Shown piece by piece: positions 41,849 to 51,389 of a stretch of 64,000 nucleotides of DNA. A program made the position numbers and the translations under genes. Source of the stretch: DYEP01 sp040755615 (GTDB lineage Bacteria > Bacillota > Sulfobacillia > DUSP01 > DYEP01). Under the pieces are notes generated by a model. The model had not been told where the DNA came from and made no database searches. It was given only the letters and a program-made list of their open reading frames with translations. Numbering within the stretch: position 1 is the first letter of the stretch; the number at the start of each line of letters is the position of its first letter. Location: NCBI GenBank assembly GCA_040755615.1, contig JBFMAL010000010.1:5620-69619 (forward strand). The letters are read 5' to 3'.

Positions 41849-43081
41849 ATGGGTAAGGTCGTCTTAGCGTATTCGGGAGGACTTGATACGTCTGTCTGTA
41901 TTAAGTGGCTCGAGGACAAGTACGGGATGGAAGTCATCGCGCTCACCGCGGATGTTGGTGAGGGCAAAGACCTCGAGCTGATCAGGCAGAAAGCGCTGCA
42001 GGTGGGCGCCACCAGGTGCCACGTTGTAGACGCCAAGGCCGACCTGGCGAAGAACTACATCGCTCCCAGCCTCAAGGCCAATGCGCTCTACCAGAATGTG
42101 TATCCGCTGGCTTCAGCTCTGTCAAGGCCCCTGATCTCCAGACTCCTCGTCCAGGTGGCTGAAATGGAAGGCGCCTCCGCCGTCGCCCACGGGTGCACAG
42201 GCAAGGGTAACGACCAGGTGCGATTTGACGTTTCGGTATCAGCGCTCAACCCAAGGCTGAAGGTGATTGCTCCCGTGCGGGAATGGCCCATGTCCAGGGA
42301 GGAAGAGATAGAGTATGCTCGTGAGAAGGGAATTCCTGTGCCCGTCGGCAAGAAGAATCCATACAGCATTGACGAAAATCTATGGGGCCGGAGTATAGAG
42401 TGCGGCGTCCTGGAGGACCCGTGGATGGAGCCTCCATCCGAGGTGTATAAGTGGACTGTGGACGTGGATAAGGCACCGAATACTCCAGAGTATGTCGAGA
42501 TCGGATTTGAGAAAGGGCTGCCCGTCAGCTTAAACGGCGAGCCCTACGACCTGGTGGAACTCATCTCTGAGCTGCAGGCCATCGGCGGAGCACACGGCGT
42601 AGGGCGTATCGACCACATCGAAGACCGCCTGGTTGGGATAAAGTCCAGGGAAGTCTATGAGGCTCCGGCCGCCACCATTCTCATTAATGCGCACAGACAG
42701 CTGGAGAATTTCACGCTGCCGAGAGAGGTACTTCAGTTCAAGCCTGCGGTGGAGCAGAAATTCTCGGAGCTCGTCTATTTTGGCCTATGGTATTCCCCGT
42801 TGAAGCAGGCCATTGACGCGTTCATTGACTCTACACAGCAGGTCGTGACGGGTACCATCCGGGTAAAGCTCTTCAAGGGCACGTGCACGGTAGTGGGCCG
42901 CAAGTCGCCGCATGCGATGTACGACCTGTCGCTAGCCACTTACGACAAGCACGATGTGTTCGATCACAAGGCGGCAAAAGGGTTCATTGACCTGTGGGGG
43001 CTCCCCACGAAGGTGTTCGCTTCGATCCATGACAACAAGGGAAAAATGAGTCAGGAGATGCAGATCGCGGGAGGTAAATAG
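41849..43081 (+). CDS. argG: Argininosuccinate synthase
   Basis: 410 residues, the usual length. It joins citrulline and aspartate with ATP. The N-terminal ATP-binding AYSGGLDTSV is at 6-15; HGCTGKGNDQVRF and SIDENLWGRSIECG are family signatures. ATG behind AGAGGAGG. First gene of the argG-argH-DUF6125 operon. Confidence 0.96.
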   Translation: MGKVVLAYSGGLDTSVCIKWLEDKYGMEVIALTADVGEGKDLELIRQKALQVGATRCHVVDAKADLAKNYIAPSLKANALYQNVYPLASALSRPLISRLLVQVAEMEGASAVAHGCTGKGNDQVRFDVSVSALNPRLKVIAPVREWPMSREEEIEYAREKGIPVPVGKKNPYSIDENLWGRSIECGVLEDPWMEPPSEVYKWTVDVDKAPNTPEYVEIGFEKGLPVSLNGEPYDLVELISELQAIGGAHGVGRIDHIEDRLVGIKSREVYEAPAATILINAHRQLENFTLPREVLQFKPAVEQKFSELVYFGLWYSPLKQAIDAFIDSTQQVVTGTIRVKLFKGTCTVVGRKSPHAMYDLSLATYDKHDVFDHKAAKGFIDLWGLPTKVFASIHDNKGKMSQEMQIAGGK

Positions 43082-43083
43082 AG

Positions 43084-44463
43084 TTGTCCAAACTATGGGG
43101 CGGACGCTTTTCTGCAGACGGTGGCCAGAGAGCGGAGGAGTTCACCTCCTCCCTTTCTTTTGACAAAAGGCTCTACAGGCAGGACATCCAGGGGAGCGAA
43201 GCTCACGCGAGGATGCTTGCACGGCAGGGCATTATATCGGAAGAGGAGTGCGCGCTCATCATCGGCGGGCTGAGACAATGCCTCTCAGAGATCGAGCGCG
43301 GAGAATTTCCTTTCAGGCAGGAGTTTGAGGATATACACCTGAACATTGAGCAACGACTTACAGAGATCATAGGACCTGCAGGCAGAAAGCTTCATACAGG
43401 CAGGAGCAGGAACGACCAGGTGACGCTGGACATGCACCTTTATATCCGTTCCGAGTGCCAGGAAGTCCTGCTGCGTTTACGTTCATTGCAGCAAGCGCTG
43501 GTGGACAGGGCGGCGGAACACCTGGGAGTGATTATGCCTGGATTTACCCATTTCCAGCACGCACAGCCTGTCCTCTTTTCCCATTACCTTATGGCCTACT
43601 TCTGGATGTTTCAACGGGACGCAGAGAGACTTGCTTTCTGTCTTAACCAGGTGGATCGACTCCCTCTCGGCGCGGCTGCACTGGCAGGCACTACCTACCC
43701 GCTGGACCCATCCAGTGTTGCCAGGGAACTTGGGTTCACAAGGCTTTACGACAACAGCATTGATGCGGTGTCGGATCGCGACTATCTACTTGAATTCCTG
43801 TTTTCCGCCGCTGTTATGGGAATGCACATGAGCAGGCTGGCGGAGGAACTCGTCGTAGGCTCATCACGAGAGTTTTCCTTCTACGAAATGGATGACGCGT
43901 TTGCGACCGGCTCGAGCATTATGCCACAGAAGAAGAACCCGGATGTATGCGAGCTTTTAAGGGGCAAGTCAGGCAGGCTTATTGGCAACCTGGTCTCGCT
44001 GCTTGTGGTCTTAAAGGGACTACCTCTCGCATACAACTCGGACATGCAGGAGGACAAGGAAGCAGTCTTCGATAGCGTTGATACTGTGAAGGCGTGCCTA
44101 TCCATGCTTACCGGCGTGATTTCTACGATGAAACTGAACCCGGAGAGGATGCGGGAATCGATGTACCGGGACTTCTGCCTGGCCACTGAACTCGCGGACT
44201 ACCTGGCTCAAAAAGGTATTGCGTTCAGGGATGCCCACCATATCGCCGGAAGGGCTGTAGCCTTTGCTGTGAATAAAGGCGTGGACATCTGGGAACTGAC
44301 CCTCTCTGAATTAAGGGCGTTTTCGGACGTCATTGACGAGGACGTGTACGATTGCCTGAACTACGAGGTCGCTATACAAAGGCGCACAACACCAGGAGGT
44401 ACCTCCAGGGAGAACGTAGAACAACAGATCGCAAAAGCCCGGGCGCTACTTGAGGCGAAGTGA
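43084..44463 (+). CDS. argH: Argininosuccinate lyase
   Basis: 459 residues. It splits argininosuccinate into arginine and fumarate. KLWGGRFS at the start, HTGRSRNDQ around 103 and the signature GSSIMPQKKNPDVCEL around 280, with the catalytic Ser, are all present. TTG start 2 bases after the argG stop, behind GGGAGGT. Confidence 0.96.
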   Translation: MSKLWGGRFSADGGQRAEEFTSSLSFDKRLYRQDIQGSEAHARMLARQGIISEEECALIIGGLRQCLSEIERGEFPFRQEFEDIHLNIEQRLTEIIGPAGRKLHTGRSRNDQVTLDMHLYIRSECQEVLLRLRSLQQALVDRAAEHLGVIMPGFTHFQHAQPVLFSHYLMAYFWMFQRDAERLAFCLNQVDRLPLGAAALAGTTYPLDPSSVARELGFTRLYDNSIDAVSDRDYLLEFLFSAAVMGMHMSRLAEELVVGSSREFSFYEMDDAFATGSSIMPQKKNPDVCELLRGKSGRLIGNLVSLLVVLKGLPLAYNSDMQEDKEAVFDSVDTVKACLSMLTGVISTMKLNPERMRESMYRDFCLATELADYLAQKGIAFRDAHHIAGRAVAFAVNKGVDIWELTLSELRAFSDVIDEDVYDCLNYEVAIQRRTTPGGTSRENVEQQIAKARALLEAK

Positions 44464-44498
44464 TGGCCCGGCGCCAATGGGAAAGGGAGGGTAGCTGG

Positions 44499-45005
44499 GT
44501 GGGCGATGGTTCAAGCAGCCGGGACATTGAGCTCTGGCTGGATGACGCAGCTCGACTGTGGCTGGCCCATGATGGGATCTGGTTCCAGGCGGTCGAAAGC
44601 GAGTTCGGGCTTGCCACAGCGATAAAGCTGGACGAAATTGCGATGAAACGCTTTACGGTCATCGAAGCACAACGCATCAAGAAGCGGCTTGGTCTTGAGC
44701 AGGGAGGCGGGCTGAACGTGCTCAGGCGGGCGCTGGAGGCCAGGCTCTACGCCAGGCTTAATGAACAGGTGTTTGAGGAGTACGAGGACAGGCTCGTGTT
44801 TTCTATGAAGACCTGCCGTGTGCAAGCAGCGAGGAAACGGGCCAATCTACCTGATTTTCCGTGTAAATCGGTGGGTATCATTGAATATGAAGAATTTGCA
44901 AGAGAAATTGATCCTCGTATAAAGACTCGTTGCCTGTCGTGCCCTCCGGAGAGATCCGATATGAATGTATGGTGCAAATGGGAGTTTATACTCGATGGCT
45001 CCTGA
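44499..45005 (+). CDS. DUF6125-like cysteine-containing protein
   Basis: 168 residues. The sequence follows a family known to me as DUF6125: WLAHDGIWFQAVE near the start, FTVIEAQRIKKRLGL, CRVQAARKRANLPDFPCKSVG and C-terminal CLSCPP plus WCKWEF. Five or six conserved cysteines suggest a metal site. Function unknown. Start: GTG at 44499, 8 bases after GGGAGGG; upstream codons in frame with argH's end have no site. It follows argH by 35 bases, probably in the same operon. Confidence 0.65.
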   Translation: MGDGSSSRDIELWLDDAARLWLAHDGIWFQAVESEFGLATAIKLDEIAMKRFTVIEAQRIKKRLGLEQGGGLNVLRRALEARLYARLNEQVFEEYEDRLVFSMKTCRVQAARKRANLPDFPCKSVGIIEYEEFAREIDPRIKTRCLSCPPERSDMNVWCKWEFILDGS

Positions 45006-45074
45006 GCTTGGCACAAATAATCAGCTCTGTTTGAGAGACAATAATGCTAAAGCAGTATTCTTGGAGGTGATATT

Positions 45075-45227
45075 ATGCCCAAGCAGCCCGGACCGACATT
45101 AGACCTGAACAGGTTTCAATATGAAGTCGCGGAAGAGATAAACCTGGACCTGCAGAGATTAAGACAGAAGAAGAACGCGCCCGGCTCCCCTCCTCCGCAA
45201 GGAACTCCGCCCCAACCCAGGCAATAG
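45075..45227 (+). CDS. Small SASP-like protein
   Basis: 50 residues from ATG at 45075, 6 bases after GGAGGTGA. LDLNRFQYEVAEEINLDL resembles the N-terminal helix of alpha/beta-type small acid-soluble spore proteins (LDxxKYEVAxExG), then a basic QRLRQKK stretch and a Pro/Gly/Gln tail. The GGEITK half of a normal SASP is missing, so DNA binding like a true SASP is uncertain. Separate from its neighbours and closed by a terminator. Confidence 0.6.
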   Translation: MPKQPGPTLDLNRFQYEVAEEINLDLQRLRQKKNAPGSPPPQGTPPQPRQ

Positions 45228-45246
45228 CAGAAAGAGATTTGAGATG

Positions 45247-45271
45247 ACCGGCCCGACGGGCCGGTATTTTC
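45247..45271 (+). terminator. Terminator after the SASP-like gene
   Basis: ACCGGCCC (45247-45254) pairs with GGGCCGGT (45258-45265), loop GAC, then ATTTTC. Confidence 0.85.
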
Positions 45272-45332
45272 TATGCAAATACAGGCAATGACAACCTGTA
45301 GGCACAATTATTGTTCAAAGCAGATCAAAGGA

Positions 45333-46235
45333 ATGGACAAGGGAATAGTAGAACTATATGTAGGGTTGGGAGGTAGTGCTGTTTTGTTGCATTTGCCGGA
45401 AGGAATTCCGGGACAACCTACGGTATTTGGACTTTATGGCCGATCCGGCACAGGGAAAAGCCACAAAGCTCTTTTGCTTGCAAACGAGCTCGGTATCGAC
45501 CTTCTGGTGGACGATGGCCTGATTATCAAGGAGAGCAAGATCCTGGCGGGTAGATCGGCCAAGAGAGAGGATACCCGAGTAGGTGCAGTTCGGCGTGCCA
45601 TTTTCTTTGACCCTGATGATGCCAGGGCTGCCCGGGAAGCGATACAGTCCGCAAAGCCCGAACGTGTGCTGATCCTCGGTACATCTGAGGCCATGATACA
45701 CAGGATAGCAAAGGCGCTGTCGCTGCCTGACCCTGAGCGGTTAATCGCCATCGAGGAAGTCGCCAGCCGGGAAGAGATCGCGAAGGCACAACGCATAAGA
45801 AAAGAACAAGGGAAGCACGTGATTCCCGCACCTACACTCGAGGTGAAAAAGACTTTTTCCGGTTATCTGGTAGACCCTTTGCGCCTGCTCTTGGCGAGGA
45901 GGGGTGGTTCAAAGCCCGATCTGGTGGTTGAGAAGTCAGTTGTAAAACCCACCTACAGCTCTCTCGGAAGGTTCTACGTAGCTGATACTGTGGTCTTGAC
46001 CATCGTTGCCTGTGAGGCTACAAAAGTGAAAGACCTCACAAGTGCGTCCAAGATCACGGTACAGGGCAGAGAAGACGGAGTGATCATCGCGTTCGAGGCT
46101 GTTGTACGGTACGGGGTCAATGTGATACAGGTATTGGCAGAAGTGCAAAAATGCGTCAAGGAAGCGGTCGAGTACATGACTGCCTTAAACGTTCTCTCAG
46201 TAAATATCACTGCAAGGCGGGTAAGCCTGGAGTAG
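45333..46235 (+). CDS. P-loop NTPase fused to an Asp23/Gls24 domain
   Basis: 300 residues. The N-terminal half is a P-loop domain with Walker A GRSGTGKS at 36-43 and LLVDDGLII shortly after, somewhat like HPr kinase or other small kinases. The C-terminal 105 residues form an Asp23/Gls24 (DUF322) domain: YSSLGRFYVADTVVLTIVACEA, ASKITVQGREDGVIIAFEAVVRYGVNV. Gls24 proteins work at the envelope in alkaline or general stress. The start is uncertain (ATG at 45333 directly follows AAAGGA). It precedes the Na/Pi cotransporter gene. Confidence 0.72.
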   Translation: MDKGIVELYVGLGGSAVLLHLPEGIPGQPTVFGLYGRSGTGKSHKALLLANELGIDLLVDDGLIIKESKILAGRSAKREDTRVGAVRRAIFFDPDDARAAREAIQSAKPERVLILGTSEAMIHRIAKALSLPDPERLIAIEEVASREEIAKAQRIRKEQGKHVIPAPTLEVKKTFSGYLVDPLRLLLARRGGSKPDLVVEKSVVKPTYSSLGRFYVADTVVLTIVACEATKVKDLTSASKITVQGREDGVIIAFEAVVRYGVNVIQVLAEVQKCVKEAVEYMTALNVLSVNITARRVSLE

Positions 46236-46261
46236 AGGCTGTGGGAGGTGGGCTTTTAGTC

Positions 46262-47866
46262 TTGGACAGAGCAATGGTGTTCGGTCTCATAGGTGGCCTG
46301 GGTCTTTTCATTTTTGGCATGCGTACAATGGGAGAAGGCCTGCAAAGAGCTGCGGGTGACAGGATGCGGAAGATTCTCGAAGCACTTACCGCCAATCCTT
46401 TTATGGGAGTGATCATGGGAACCTTTGTAACCGCCCTGGTTCAGTCTTCGAGCGCTACTACAGTCATGGTAGTGGGCTTTGTTAACGCGGGGCTGATGAG
46501 CCTTCACCAGGCAGCCGGGGTCATCATGGGGGCGAATATAGGGACAACGTTCACCGCGCAGCTGATCGCGTTCAAATTGACGGACTACGCCCTGCCCTCG
46601 CTCGGTACCGGTGTCGGGATGTACCTTTTCGCCAAGCGCAAGTCTACTAAGAACCTGGGTTATGCTCTGGCAGGGTTCGGCATGTTGTTCTTGGGTATGG
46701 GAATTATGACGAGCGCGCTAAAACCCCTGGGTTCGATGCCTGCATTCGTCAATCTCACCGCCGAGCTCGCCACCCATCCTATACTCGGCGTATTGGTCGG
46801 CGTGGCTTTCACCAGTCTAATACAGTCATCGACCGCGACTATAGGTATTCTCCAGGGCCTTGCGGCAGGGGGCGTGGTCAGCCTAAATGCAGCCCTCCCG
46901 GTGCTGTTCGGGGATAACATCGGTACGTGCATTACGGCGCTTCTTGCCAGCATTGGTGCAAGCGTCACTGCCAGGCGTGCCGCCGGTATACACCTTCTGT
47001 TCAATCTTATCGGGACTGTGATCTTCCTTATTTTGCTTCCGGTGGTAGCCCCTTTGGTACGTTTGACCTCGTCAGACCCTGTCAGACAAATTGCCAACGC
47101 GCACACCCTCTTCAACGTTAGCAATACGCTGTTCCAGCTACCCTTCATCGCGTTGCTGGTAGCCGTTGTTACCAAGATTGTGCCGGGAAGCGATCCCATG
47201 GTAGAACGCGGCGTAAAGTACTTGGACAAGCGCTTGCTCGAGACTCCCACCATTGCTTTAGCACAGGCGGAGAAAGAAGTCTTACGTATGGGGCTTCTTG
47301 CCAGAGAGACGCTGCATGACGCTTTTACAGGCTTTCTCCGCTGTGATGACAGATCCATAGCCAGTGCATATGCGAAGGAAGAGGTTGTTAACGAGTTGGA
47401 AAGGGAAACTGTGGTATATCTCGTATCGCTCTCTCAGAAGCTGTTATCCGAGAAAGAATCGGCACGTTTGAACTTAATCTACAACGTGATCAATGATGCA
47501 GAGAGAGTTGGCGATCATGCTGAGAACATCGCTGAGCTGGGTGAGTACAGGATGGAACACAACCTCCCCTTCTCGCCGGAAGCCCAAGCAGGTTTGACCC
47601 GGATGTACACCAAGGTGATGGACACGTTAAACAATGCACTGGAGGCTTTCCGGACGGGCAACCCGGGTCTTGCCGAACAGGCCATTCAGGGAGAAGACAT
47701 CATTGACGCCATGGAAAAAGAGATGCGACGCGCCCATATTCGACGCCTCAACGAAGGCAGGTGCTTCCCCGGGTCCGGCGTGGTGTTCCTCGATGTTATC
47801 AGCAACCTGGAACGAATCGGGGACCATGCCTCTTCAATTGCCCATGGCGTGCTGGGAGGCACATGA
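46262..47866 (+). CDS. Na+/phosphate cotransporter (NptA/YjbB type) with PhoU domain
   Basis: 534 residues. Two repeats of the Na_Pi_cotrans domain with QSSSATT (about 55) and QSSTATIG (about 185) motifs, eight or so membrane helices, then a cytosolic PhoU-like helical domain from about 350. It takes up or exports phosphate. TTG start at 46262 behind GGGAGGTGGG; an ATG at 46274 is possible. Confidence 0.88.
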   Translation: MDRAMVFGLIGGLGLFIFGMRTMGEGLQRAAGDRMRKILEALTANPFMGVIMGTFVTALVQSSSATTVMVVGFVNAGLMSLHQAAGVIMGANIGTTFTAQLIAFKLTDYALPSLGTGVGMYLFAKRKSTKNLGYALAGFGMLFLGMGIMTSALKPLGSMPAFVNLTAELATHPILGVLVGVAFTSLIQSSTATIGILQGLAAGGVVSLNAALPVLFGDNIGTCITALLASIGASVTARRAAGIHLLFNLIGTVIFLILLPVVAPLVRLTSSDPVRQIANAHTLFNVSNTLFQLPFIALLVAVVTKIVPGSDPMVERGVKYLDKRLLETPTIALAQAEKEVLRMGLLARETLHDAFTGFLRCDDRSIASAYAKEEVVNELERETVVYLVSLSQKLLSEKESARLNLIYNVINDAERVGDHAENIAELGEYRMEHNLPFSPEAQAGLTRMYTKVMDTLNNALEAFRTGNPGLAEQAIQGEDIIDAMEKEMRRAHIRRLNEGRCFPGSGVVFLDVISNLERIGDHASSIAHGVLGGT

Positions 47867-47944
47867 TCGTGAAAGGAAAGTGCTGAGTACGAGTAGAATA
47901 TGATATTTTGAAAAGTGAGTCACTGACTGTGGAGGTATCCGGTT

Positions 47945-49312
47945 GTGAGGATGCAGTACGGGCTCAGCCTTCAGCAAACTCAAAAGCTGATAATGACGCC
48001 GCAACTCAGGCAGGCCATCACCATATTACAGCTTGGGGCGCTTGAGCTTTCCCAGTACATCCTCGAACAGATATATGAAAACCCACTGTTGGAGCTTGGA
48101 GACGACCCAGCTCAGAGCAATCACGAACGAGACATAGAGGAGCTTATGAGCGAGCCGGAATGGCTTCAATACTTTGATGACTCAAGCGACTTGGGCTACG
48201 TGTCATCCTATTCAGACGACCCTCCTCCCTATGAGAGCGTGATTTCGCAATCCCCTACCTTGCAGGAGCACATGCTTTTCCAGGTGCACCTTCTCTCTCT
48301 TACGCCTGAAGAATTGAGAATTGCCGAGTACTTTATAGGCAATCTGGACCGTTTCGGGTATTTGAAGGTTGGAGTGCCGGACGTCTGCCGTGACCTTGGT
48401 GTCAGTGAAGGCTCTGCCGAGAAAGTGCTCATGGTGCTGCAATCGCTGGATCCTCCCGGCGTGTGCGCCCGGGACCTGCAGGAGTGTTTGCTCATCCAGG
48501 CCGCGGCCAGAGGCGAGGGGCCTCTCGTGATGCGGATCATCCGCGAACACCTCGAGGATCTGGGTATGGGCAAGTACTGCAGGATCGGAGAGAAACTCGG
48601 GGTGCCCGTGACCGAGGTCCAGAAAGCAGCAGACAGGATAAAAACGTTGAACCCGCGACCCGGCAATGGTTTTGGCGGAGGCCAGGATACCCGCTACATT
48701 ATTCCGGACGTGACCGTGCATCGAGTAGACGGGGAGTATGTTGTGCAAGTGAACGATTCTGCAGTGCCGAGGCTTGGAATCAGCAGGACGTACCGCAAGA
48801 TCCTTTCGGAGCGCGGTGAAGAGGAAACTCGAAAGTTCGTTGAAGCGAAACTCTCCTCTGCGCTCTGGGTGTTAAGGAGTATCGAGCAGAGGCGTATAAC
48901 GCTGTACAGAGTTGTTGAGAGTATCGTGAAGGTACAGCGTGATTTCTTCGACCGGGGGATCCGGCATTTAAAGCCTATGACGCTTAAGGACATCGCAGGT
49001 CTCATCGGTATGCACGAATCCACGATCTCGCGGGCGACCGCCAACAAGTATGTTCAGACCCCCCACGGCGTTTTTGAATTGAGGTTCTTTTTTTCAAGCG
49101 GAGTGGACAGTCAAAAGGGAAAGGTCTCTGCCCAAAGCGTCAAGAAGCACATAAGGGAAATGATCATGAGGGAAGATCCGAAGGAGCCACTGAGTGACCA
49201 TCGCATCGCGGAGATCCTGGCCAGCCGGGGTATATATATCTCAAGAAGGACAGTTGCGAAATATCGGACCGACGCAGGTATTTTGCCATCGTGTCAGAGG
49301 AAACGCTATTAG
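47945..49312 (+). CDS. rpoN: RNA polymerase sigma-54 factor
   Basis: 455 residues with all regions: Gln/Leu-rich activator-interaction region I (LSLQQTQKLIMTPQLRQAITILQL), acidic region II (about 55-95), core-binding part, the helix-turn-helix (MHESTISRATANKYVQTPHG) and the RpoN box RRTVAKYR near the C-terminus, which contacts the -24 element. GTG start behind GGAGGT. It probably drives the promoter at 1103. It lies directly before PTS and glycolysis genes. Confidence 0.96.
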   Translation: MRMQYGLSLQQTQKLIMTPQLRQAITILQLGALELSQYILEQIYENPLLELGDDPAQSNHERDIEELMSEPEWLQYFDDSSDLGYVSSYSDDPPPYESVISQSPTLQEHMLFQVHLLSLTPEELRIAEYFIGNLDRFGYLKVGVPDVCRDLGVSEGSAEKVLMVLQSLDPPGVCARDLQECLLIQAAARGEGPLVMRIIREHLEDLGMGKYCRIGEKLGVPVTEVQKAADRIKTLNPRPGNGFGGGQDTRYIIPDVTVHRVDGEYVVQVNDSAVPRLGISRTYRKILSERGEEETRKFVEAKLSSALWVLRSIEQRRITLYRVVESIVKVQRDFFDRGIRHLKPMTLKDIAGLIGMHESTISRATANKYVQTPHGVFELRFFFSSGVDSQKGKVSAQSVKKHIREMIMREDPKEPLSDHRIAEILASRGIYISRRTVAKYRTDAGILPSCQRKRY

Positions 49313-49385
49313 ATGATTGAATATGACAGGAGCGGCCGGCCTGCCTCGGGCAGAGCTGGCGCAATTGTTTCAGGGGGGCTGTTTG

Positions 49386-49874
49386 TTGAGAATTAGCCTG
49401 ATCAGAGTGGACGATCGACTGGTTCACGGGCAGGTACTCGCAGGATGGGCCAGGATACTCGGAGTACAGACAATCGTGGTTGCAGATGACGAAGCGTATG
49501 GCGATACGCTTACCAGGAGCCTCATGGAAGCAGCCGCTCCGCCCGGAATGAAGATAATCGTGTGCACCGTGGACGAAATCTCCCGGATCGTCCATGCCGC
49601 CGACGACCGGTCGTGCGCTCTGGTGCTTGTTCGCGACCCAGCAGCAGCGTTGAGGCTTCGCGAGATACTCCCATACGACAGGCTTAACCTCGGAGGTGTA
49701 GGTCTTGCACCCGGCCGCTCTCCCTTTTTTAGGAACATCTATTTGTCCGACCAGGAGCGCGGGATGCTGAAAGCACTATGCGATAGGGGCGTGGAAGTGA
49801 AAGTACAGGTTGTACCGTCTGACGCGCCTGTTGATTTCTCCCAGTTGAATGCAAAGAGGAGCGAGACCTGTTGA
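49386..49874 (+). CDS. PTS mannose/fructose/sorbose-family IIB component
   Basis: 162 residues. IIB of the mannose family with phosphorylated His14 in VDDRLVHGQV, intact. TTG start behind AGGGGGG. It overlaps the IIC gene by 4 bases. No IIA gene is found beside it. Confidence 0.88.
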   Translation: MRISLIRVDDRLVHGQVLAGWARILGVQTIVVADDEAYGDTLTRSLMEAAAPPGMKIIVCTVDEISRIVHAADDRSCALVLVRDPAAALRLREILPYDRLNLGGVGLAPGRSPFFRNIYLSDQERGMLKALCDRGVEVKVQVVPSDAPVDFSQLNAKRSETC

Positions 49875-50596
49875 GCTGGGTGCAAATCCTTGCCGTATCC
49901 GTCGTATACTATTTGGCCCAGAGCCCATGGCTTGCGGGCGCGGCCTACTGGACCATTTATCGCCCATTAGTCGCAGGTTTCGTTACTGGCATGATCCTTG
50001 GGGACCCAGTGCTTGGGCTGATGCTCGGGGCCGGCATCAACCTCATCTATCTTGGTTTCATTGCCGCAGGAGGAGCGATCCCCGGCGACCCTGCAGCTGC
50101 AGGGTACATCGCCGTGGCAGTCGCCCTGGCGCACGGCCTGAGCCGAGGTCAGGCGTTTGCTCTATCTTTAGTAGTAGGCCTTGCGGGGGCCTACCTCTGG
50201 CACACGCGCCTCAAGATATGCAATTTCATCGCCGAAAGGGCCGCGTGCGCCGCGGAAAGCGGCGACATGAGGACGCTCGCACTACTGAATGCCGGAGCTC
50301 AGATACCCGTATTCTTGCTTTACTTTCTATCTGCAGCGCTGGTACTCACACTGAGCGAACAGGTTGCCGGCGCGATCACAGGCCTTGACCGTGCAGTAAA
50401 CGGAGGTATTTCGCTTTTTGGCTCACTCCTGCCCTACCTGGGGATATCGTCGGTGGTGGTTTCCCGCATGCATTATGCCCTGCCTTCAGCGCTTTTGGCT
50501 TTTCTCACACACAGATACCTCGGCTTTCCAGCTGTTCTTGCTCTCATCCCTTTTTTATTGATGCTGCAACTGAGGGGGGTCCGCCGTGCCAGATAA
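49871..50596 (+). CDS. PTS mannose/sorbose-family IIC component
   Basis: 241-residue membrane protein (EII-Sor), seven to eight hydrophobic segments. RPLVAGFVTGMILGDPVLGLMLGAGINLIYLG matches the family's first repeat. Slightly shorter than usual (about 260). TTG start overlaps the IIB stop; its end overlaps IID by 11 bases. Confidence 0.85.
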   Translation: MSWVQILAVSVVYYLAQSPWLAGAAYWTIYRPLVAGFVTGMILGDPVLGLMLGAGINLIYLGFIAAGGAIPGDPAAAGYIAVAVALAHGLSRGQAFALSLVVGLAGAYLWHTRLKICNFIAERAACAAESGDMRTLALLNAGAQIPVFLLYFLSAALVLTLSEQVAGAITGLDRAVNGGISLFGSLLPYLGISSVVVSRMHYALPSALLAFLTHRYLGFPAVLALIPFLLMLQLRGVRRAR

Positions 50597-51302
50597 AGCG
50601 ACGCATTCGGCATTCCGCACGTGGCTCATCTGGACCTTCCTTTCTCACTCGTGCTACAGTTACGCGCGATTCCAGGGGGTTGGGCTTGCCCACTCCATGA
50701 TCCCCGTACTCAGCCAACTGCCCGAAGAAGAAAGGCGGCGCGCGCTTTCCGAGTACGTCGAGCCGTTTAACTGTGAACCTAACCTTGCGCAGGTGCTTGT
50801 TGGAGCAATGGCGCGCATGGAACAGGCCGGTGGCGGTACGAAGGCGCGCCGGCTCAAATCCACCGCTTCTGCTTCTCTTTCAGGGGTGGGGGACAGCTTG
50901 ACCCAGGCAGGAGTCGGGCCCTTTGCTCTGTCTGTTGCGCTGATGTGTGCCTTGTCCGGGTACGTCCAGTCCGCCTTCTGGTACGCGGTCTTCATGTCGC
51001 TGGCGGTATGGTGCCTTGGAGGGTTTCTCTTCTCGTTCGGCTACAGGCACGGGGTAGGCGCCATACGGCGTGTGATGAACGGAAGCGTTCAGGCGGTTAT
51101 ATCCGCTGGGTCTGCGGCTGGAGCCCTAGTTGTGAGCGGTGCTCTTGCATCGAGGTACACGGAGGTATCAAGCTTTCACCCGGCGGTTGCACTCAGCGTG
51201 CTGGCGTTTAGCTACATATGCCTCCGGCGTGGACTGAGGCCTGCCCAGGTGGCAGCAGTAATCTTCGGTGCATCGGTCATCGCTTCATCCTTGCTACACT
51301 AA
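50586..51302 (+). CDS. PTS mannose-family IID component
   Basis: 238 residues. EIID-AGA family: an N-terminal soluble part with SYARFQGVGLAHSMIPVL, FNCEPNLAQVLVGAMARME and a C-terminal hydrophobic region with four helices. Shorter than typical IID (about 270). With IIB and IIC it makes the membrane complex. It ends 87 bases before gap. Confidence 0.82.
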   Translation: MPDKATHSAFRTWLIWTFLSHSCYSYARFQGVGLAHSMIPVLSQLPEEERRRALSEYVEPFNCEPNLAQVLVGAMARMEQAGGGTKARRLKSTASASLSGVGDSLTQAGVGPFALSVALMCALSGYVQSAFWYAVFMSLAVWCLGGFLFSFGYRHGVGAIRRVMNGSVQAVISAGSAAGALVVSGALASRYTEVSSFHPAVALSVLAFSYICLRRGLRPAQVAAVIFGASVIASSLLH

Positions 51303-51327
51303 ATCGTTGAAGATGGGGAAAATAGAT

Positions 51328-51358
51328 TTGGCAAGACCCGCCCATTTACTGGTATAAT
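51328..51358 (+). promoter_or_regulatory. Sigma-A type promoter of the glycolytic operon
   Basis: TTGGCA (51328-51333), 19 bases, TATAAT (51353-51358), 31 bases before the gap start. Confidence 0.55.
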
Positions 51359-51389
51359 GTACCTAGTTGATTGTTAGGAGGGAACGTTC

